Shown piece after piece: positions 6,194 to 9,776 of a stretch of DNA of 9,776 nt. The first letter of the stretch is position 1; every line of letters begins with the position of its first letter. This stretch comes from an uncultured Eubacteriales bacterium (GTDB taxonomy: Bacteria > Bacillota > Clostridia > Lachnospirales > Lachnospiraceae): contig CASEDW010000238.1 of the NCBI GenBank assembly GCA_949286775.1, positions 1-9,776 on the forward strand. Reading direction: 5' to 3'. The notes beneath the pieces are model-generated. The model had not been told where the DNA came from, did not search any database, and was given only the letters and a program-made list of their open reading frames with translations. Position numbers and translations under genes: made by a program.

Positions 6194-7069
6194 GCCGGGA
6201 GACGGCTGATAAATGGCGCCTTTTAATTCAAGTTGCAGCAGAATTGTCGATACTTTCGCTATGTCAAGATTACACATCTGACAGATATTATCCAGCGGCA
6301 GGGGAGTATCTGATATTGATTTTAATATCTGTTTTTCTGTTTTTGAAAAAGAAGGATCGTGAAGAGGGGAAATGTTTTTCTCCTCTTTTTTTTCGCGGCG
6401 GATTCCCAGTTCATATAAAATATCGTCGGGAGAAAGCGCGGGGTAAGCTCCCTGCATCAGAAGAGAATTCGTACCTGCTGAAAGACTGTCAGTTATCTTT
6501 CCGGGAACAACAAATATCGGTATTCCCTGTTCCAGGGCGTAAGAAGCCGTGATAAGGGATCCGCTTTTAATCCGCGCTTCAACAATAAGAAGTGCGTCGC
6601 TTAAGGCGCTGATAATTCTGTTTCTTGTCGGAAAATTAAAAGGAAGAGCCGGAGAAGTTAGGTCGTATTCGCTTATCAGACCGCCGCCTTTATCAAGAAT
6701 AGATTTGTAAAGCATGGAATTTGACTTTGGATATATTATATTTACACCGCAGCCCAAAACGGCGAAAGTGGAGCCGCCGCCCTCAAGACACCCCTTGTGG
6801 GCGTATGAATCTATTCCTGTAGCCAGGCCGCTTATTATCTGGACGCCGTTTGATGCGAGAGTCCTGGCAAAATATCTGGCAGCCTGTTCTCCGTAGGAGG
6901 AGCATTTTCTCGCGCCGACGATGGCGACTGATTTTTTTGCGGGATCGGGAAGCGAACCCTTTAGATAAAATCCTGAGGGCATATTTACGTAGCGTTTCAG
7001 CTTTTCGGGATAGTCCGGGTCTGTTTTCTTTATATATCGATTCGTGTAATCATAAGGGTTATATGACAT
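6170..7069 (-). CDS. dprA: DNA processing protein DprA (RecA-loading, single-stranded DNA binding)
   Basis: A 299-residue DprA/Smf protein. The extended Rossmann fold is clear: VAIVGARKCSSYG at 48-60, SGLATGIDSYAHKGCLEGG at 80-98, AVLGCGVNIIYP at 103-114, and FPTRNRIISALSDALLIVEA at 146-165 followed by KSGSLITA and GTNSLL. Residues about 240-296 form the C-terminal winged helix (FSKTEKQILKSISD through LELKGAIYQPSPGLY). DprA protects incoming single-stranded DNA during transformation and loads RecA; many non-competent bacteria also keep it. The protein is compact: the N-terminal helical/SAM-like domain of about 360-residue homologues is reduced to about 35 residues. The start is well supported by AGGAG 6 bases upstream, and TAATG overlaps the comM stop with the dprA start by one base. 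Its end lies inside the convergent regulator gene. Confidence 0.96.
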   Translation of the reverse strand: MSYNPYDYTNRYIKKTDPDYPEKLKRYVNMPSGFYLKGSLPDPAKKSVAIVGARKCSSYGEQAARYFARTLASNGVQIISGLATGIDSYAHKGCLEGGGSTFAVLGCGVNIIYPKSNSMLYKSILDKGGGLISEYDLTSPALPFNFPTRNRIISALSDALLIVEARIKSGSLITASYALEQGIPIFVVPGKITDSLSAGTNSLLMQGAYPALSPDDILYELGIRREKKEEKNISPLHDPSFSKTEKQILKSISDTPLPLDNICQMCNLDIAKVSTILLQLELKGAIYQPSPGLYAIAYS

Positions 7070-8595
7070 TATCTGCTCCTTTTAAATAAATTCTGGTTTC
7101 TGAAACAAAAAGCCTCGCTGATATGAGCTTCTGAGATGATATCCGAATTGTCGAGGTCGGCTATTGTTCTCGCAAGTTTTAAAATCCTGTGATACGCTCT
7201 GGCGCTGAGATCCATTTTTAAAAAAGCATGCTCAAGAAGCCTTTTGGATTCCTCTGTCATGTGACAGAATTTCTTTATATCTGAAGGAGAAAGTTCACTG
7301 TTGAAACATATCTTTGTGCCGCGATATCTTTCTTTTTGTATATTAAAGGCTTTCAGAGCCTGCTTTTTCAAAACTGACGTTGAAATCGGATCGTCCGAAG
7401 AGGAGGTAAGCTCATCGTATGATACGGCCGGGACGTCAACGCGTATATCAATCCTGTCAAGCACAGGTTGGCTTATTTTCGAATGATAATGCTGTATTTC
7501 AAAAGGACTGCATGTGCAGGAATTTAAAGGATAATTGCCGCAGGGACAGGGATTCATCGCGGCTACAAAGAGAAAATTTGCAGGAAATCTGTAACTGCCC
7601 GCTGTGCGGGATATCAGGATTGTGTGATCTTCAAGAGGACCACGCAGCATATCGAGGGTTCTTCCGGGCATTTCGGGTATTTCATCTATAAACAGAACTC
7701 CTCTGTGGGCGAGGGTGATTTCTCCGGGAACCGGAATACGTCCTCCGCCGCATAGAGCCTGGATCGAAAGAGTATTGTGAGGCGCGCGGAAAGGTCTTTG
7801 CGTGATCAGAGGAGTATCTGAATTTAACAGACCGGCAACGCTGTATATCTGTGAGACTTCTATCTGCTCGTCGCGTGTAAGATCAGGCATTATGCCGGGG
7901 ATCCGTTTGGCCGTCATCGACTTGCCTGACCCTGGAGGCCCTGAAAGCAGAAGGTTGTGAAATCCTGAAGCGGCTATCAAAGCGGCACGTTTTACGCTTT
8001 GCTGACCTTTGATATCGGAAAAGTCAGGATATTTCACTGTCGAATGCGCATTGGATTTGGGAATATGATCATATTTTGTTGACGAAGTATCAAGACAAAA
8101 AGAAATCAGATCGTTTAGATTTGAAAGAGAGATTATCCGTATGCCGTCTATGGAAGAGGCTTCGGCGGCATTTGCTTTTGGCAGAAGCACCGTTGAAATA
8201 CCGAGCTCGCGGGCTTTTATGACGCTCGGCAGTATGCCCGGTACGCCTTCGATGTCGCCGTTCAGATGCAATTCGCCTATGACCATACAGTTGTCCAGGG
8301 AATCTTTCGGGATTTTCTCAAGAGCTGTCAGAAGAGCCGCGGCTATCGGAAGATCGAACTGCGTGCCGTCCTTTTTTAGATCTCCGGGTGAAAGATTTAC
8401 CGTTATTCTCTTTGGCGGAAGATAAATATCGAGATTGCGAAGGGCAGTTCTCACTCTTTCCTGAGATTCTCGGACTTTTGAAGACAGAGAACCTACCATT
8501 ACAAATACAGGCATTCCGCTTGAGATATCAAGTTCGATCGTGACGGGCTCACAGGATATACCCAGAATCGTTGCTGATAAAATTTGACAAAACAT
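7069..8595 (-). CDS. comM: YifB/ComM family Mg-chelatase-like AAA+ ATPase
   Basis: A 508-residue protein, normal for the family. Residues about 20-165 form the N-terminal Lon-protease-like (S16-fold) domain, including VNLSPGDLKKDGTQFDLPIAAALL. The AAA+ magnesium-chelatase domain follows: Walker A GPPGSGKS at 219-226, RPFRAPHNT at 267-275, Walker B VLFIDEIPE at 300-308, NPCPCGN at 348-354 with a second pair CTC at 360-362 (a probable four-cysteine zinc-like site), and the LDRID arginine finger at 379-383. The C-terminal domain contains LSARAYHRILKLARTIADL. In Gram-negative competent species ComM is a hexameric helicase that extends branch migration during integration of transformed DNA; in Gram-positives the role is less studied. 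The ATG at 8595 has AGGAG 5 bases upstream. It is transcribed together with dprA, its classic partner, and divergently from pcrA. Confidence 0.95.
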   Translation of the reverse strand: MFCQILSATILGISCEPVTIELDISSGMPVFVMVGSLSSKVRESQERVRTALRNLDIYLPPKRITVNLSPGDLKKDGTQFDLPIAAALLTALEKIPKDSLDNCMVIGELHLNGDIEGVPGILPSVIKARELGISTVLLPKANAAEASSIDGIRIISLSNLNDLISFCLDTSSTKYDHIPKSNAHSTVKYPDFSDIKGQQSVKRAALIAASGFHNLLLSGPPGSGKSMTAKRIPGIMPDLTRDEQIEVSQIYSVAGLLNSDTPLITQRPFRAPHNTLSIQALCGGGRIPVPGEITLAHRGVLFIDEIPEMPGRTLDMLRGPLEDHTILISRTAGSYRFPANFLFVAAMNPCPCGNYPLNSCTCSPFEIQHYHSKISQPVLDRIDIRVDVPAVSYDELTSSSDDPISTSVLKKQALKAFNIQKERYRGTKICFNSELSPSDIKKFCHMTEESKRLLEHAFLKMDLSARAYHRILKLARTIADLDNSDIISEAHISEAFCFRNQNLFKRSR

Positions 8596-8624
8596 AGTCG
8601 CTCCTTTTATATTATGAGTCGAAG

Positions 8625-8668
8625 GACAAATGGATACAAATCGTATGATTCATATATGTTCATTTGTC
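8625..8668. repeat. Inverted repeat GACAAATG ... CATTTGTC upstream of comM
   Basis: Perfect 8-bp arms at 8625-8632 and 8661-8668 are separated by 28 bases. They lie about 30-75 bases upstream of the comM start, between comM and pcrA. An extra direct ACAAAT copy at 8636-8641 is one helical turn (10 bases) after the one at 8626-8631, and CATATATG (8651-8658) is palindromic in the middle. This is compatible with an operator for either divergent gene, but no regulator can be named. Confidence 0.5.
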
Positions 8669-8691
8669 GAGAAACTATTATGATTATGTTG

Positions 8692-8712
8692 GGGCAAAAA
8701 GTTATTTTGCCC
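8692..8712. repeat. Hairpin GGGCAAAA - AGTTA - TTTTGCCC
   Basis: A perfect 8-bp inverted repeat with a 5-base loop, extendable by a G-T pair. No T-run follows on either strand, so it is unlikely to be an intrinsic terminator. It lies 72 bases before the pcrA ATG and could be an operator or a 5'-leader stem-loop; which is not decided by sequence alone. Confidence 0.55.
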
Positions 8713-8784
8713 TCAATAAAAAGTATGCGTCATTCAAATGAAAATGTCAATTGATTAAAAAGAATTACTTTGGAGAATTTATAT

Positions 8785-9776
8785 ATGGATTTTTCATCAT
8801 TATTGAACGATAAGCAGCTTGAAGCTGTTAAATGTACGGAAGGGCCTCTTCTTATTATTGCGGGAGCGGGTTCGGGAAAAACCCGCGTTCTTACCCACAG
8901 GATCGCCTATCTGATGCAGGAGAAAAATGTCAATCCGTGGAATATAATGGCGATAACTTTTACAAATAAAGCCGCGAATGAAATGCGTGAAAGAGTAAAT
9001 AAAATAGCCGGATTCGGAGCGGAGGCAGTATGGGTCTCAACATTTCATTCGGCCTGTGTGAGAATCCTGCGGCGTTTCATAGATCATATAGGATATACGA
9101 ACAGCTTTTCAATTTATGACACGGATGATTCCAAAACTCTTTTAAAAAAGATCATAAATGATATGAACCTGGATCCAAAAAGATTTCCTCCAAAAAGAAT
9201 TCAATATATAATCTCGTCATCGAAAAACAAACTTGTAACGCCGGATGATCTTGAGACGGACGCCTGCAGCCCGGACGAAGAAAAAATAGCGTCGGTATAC
9301 AGAGCGTACGAGGAGGCTATGTTTAAAAACAACGCGCTGGATTTTGACGATCTTCTGATAAAAACTGTAGAGTTATTTGAGAAAAAAACTGAGATTCTTG
9401 AAAATTATCAGGAGCGTCTGAGATATATCATGGTGGACGAATATCAGGATACGAACGGAATTCAGTTTAAACTCATAAAGCTGTTGTCTCAAAAATACCG
9501 CAATCTTTGCGTCGTAGGCGACGACGATCAGTCTATTTATAAATTCAGGGGAGCTGATATCAAAAATATACTCAGTTTTGAAAAATATTTCCCTGACGCA
9601 AAGGTTGTCAAGCTCGAGCAGAACTACAGGTCGACGTCTAATATAGTAAACGGCGCGAACAGCGTCATAAGAAATAATTCACAGAGAAAGAGCAAAAAGC
9701 TCTGGACCGACAGAGAAGACGGCGCGATGATAATTACGCGCCGCTATGAAAACGCGTTCGACGAGGCGTTAGAAAC
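8785..9776 (+). CDS. pcrA: ATP-dependent DNA helicase PcrA/UvrD (5' part, cut by window end)
   Basis: The frame is open from ATG at 8785 to the window end, giving 330 full codons of a protein that is usually 720-780 residues. GGAG lies 9 bases upstream. Superfamily 1A motifs appear in order: the Q-motif LNDKQLEAV (Gln11), Walker A AGAGSGKT at 26-33, motif Ia TFTNKAANEM at 58-67, STFHSACVRILRR from 85, DFDDLL at 186-191, Walker B VDEYQDTN at 217-224, motif III VGDDDQSIYKFRGAD at 244-258, and motif IV LEQNYRST at 277-284. PcrA is a 3'-5' helicase that acts in nucleotide excision repair, displacement of RecA from DNA and conflicts with RNA polymerase. It is divergent from comM-dprA. UvrD and Rep-like relatives share these motifs, but PcrA is the standard call in this phylum. 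Confidence 0.95.
   Translation, partial: MDFSSLLNDKQLEAVKCTEGPLLIIAGAGSGKTRVLTHRIAYLMQEKNVNPWNIMAITFTNKAANEMRERVNKIAGFGAEAVWVSTFHSACVRILRRFIDHIGYTNSFSIYDTDDSKTLLKKIINDMNLDPKRFPPKRIQYIISSSKNKLVTPDDLETDACSPDEEKIASVYRAYEEAMFKNNALDFDDLLIKTVELFEKKTEILENYQERLRYIMVDEYQDTNGIQFKLIKLLSQKYRNLCVVGDDDQSIYKFRGADIKNILSFEKYFPDAKVVKLEQNYRSTSNIVNGANSVIRNNSQRKSKKLWTDREDGAMIITRRYENAFDEALE

Larger units (their letters stand above)
8596..8784. promoter_or_regulatory. Divergent intergenic region between comM and pcrA
   Basis: 189 bases without a gene, AT-rich, which must hold the start signals for both comM-dprA (minus) and pcrA (plus). A weak minus-strand promoter candidate is TCGACA (8670-8665), then 17 bases, then CATACG (8647-8642). 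On the plus strand TATTAT at 8676-8681 resembles a -10 box but lacks a good -35 partner. The pcrA ribosome binding site GGAG is at 8772-8775 and that of comM is the AGGAG complement at 8601-8605. CAAATG or its complement occurs three times (8627, 8661, 8735). I cannot assign exact start sites. Confidence 0.6.

Noticed and set aside
6193..6207. Hairpin AGCCG-GGAGA-CGGCT just after the regulator stop, as a terminator of the plus-strand operon
   Set aside because: The stem is only 5 bp and the next T-run (TTTT at 6221-6224) starts 13 bases after it, too far for intrinsic termination. It also lies within dprA codons.
8648..8664. GATTCATATATGTTCAT-like stretch as a LexA/SOS box before pcrA
   Set aside because: The Gram-positive LexA box needs GAAC-N4-GTTC symmetry. 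Here one half reads GAAC on the minus strand but the other half is GAAT with the wrong orientation and spacing.
8692..8712. The GGGCAAAA hairpin as an intrinsic terminator
   Set aside because: Neither strand has a U-tract directly after the stem, and no gene end lies upstream of it on either strand.
1..9776. Mobile element, CRISPR array, prophage, riboswitch or toxin-antitoxin pair
   Set aside because: Nearly all bases are accounted for by conserved housekeeping genes. No transposase, integrase, spaced repeats or paired small genes were seen, and base use looks even along the window.

Overview
The window looks like chromosomal core DNA from a low-to-moderate GC Gram-positive bacterium of the Clostridia. 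The family Lachnospiraceae is my best guess, based on the gene order, the style of the RNase J and IreB sequences, AT-rich spacers and strong GGAGG-type ribosome binding sites. I see no tRNA or rRNA gene, insertion sequence, phage gene or CRISPR array.

Positions 104-6193 (+ strand) hold eight tightly packed genes that probably form one operon: ireB/reoM (PASTA-kinase target), ruvX/yqgF (RNase H-like nuclease), a small acidic DUF1292 protein, rnj (RNase J), a short membrane protein carrying only the MltG/YceG N-terminal part, a TrmR-type O-methyltransferase, a TrhP-type U32 protein, and a GntR/LacI-hybrid (AraR-like) regulator. Gaps are at most 27 bases and several genes overlap. A good sigma-70-like promoter (TTGCAA, 17 bases, TAAAAT) lies just before ireB. 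The order resembles the Bacillus subtilis yrzL-yrrK-yrzB-yrrL-yrrM-yrrN/O cluster, with rnj inserted and a regulator added at the end.

Positions 6170-8595 (- strand) hold a two-gene unit, comM/yifB followed by dprA, coupled by a TAATG overlap. ComM is an AAA+ helicase and DprA loads RecA; together they suggest handling of incoming single-stranded DNA. The dprA end overlaps the regulator gene tail to tail by 24 bases, and a likely terminator for dprA lies antisense inside the regulator gene.

Positions 8596-8784 are a divergent intergenic region with two inverted repeats and several CAAATG copies. From 8785 to the window end runs a PcrA/UvrD superfamily 1 helicase, cut off at about residue 330.

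Themes are RNA decay and wobble-uridine modification (rnj, trmR, trhP), a cell-wall link (ireB/reoM and the MltG-like protein) and DNA repair/recombination (ruvX, dprA, comM, pcrA). I found no convincing new multi-gene system. The points most worth a second look are the catalytic-domain-less MltG relative, the regulator with an atypical recognition helix, the ribosome binding site placed in a hairpin loop before trhP, and the nested convergent gene ends.
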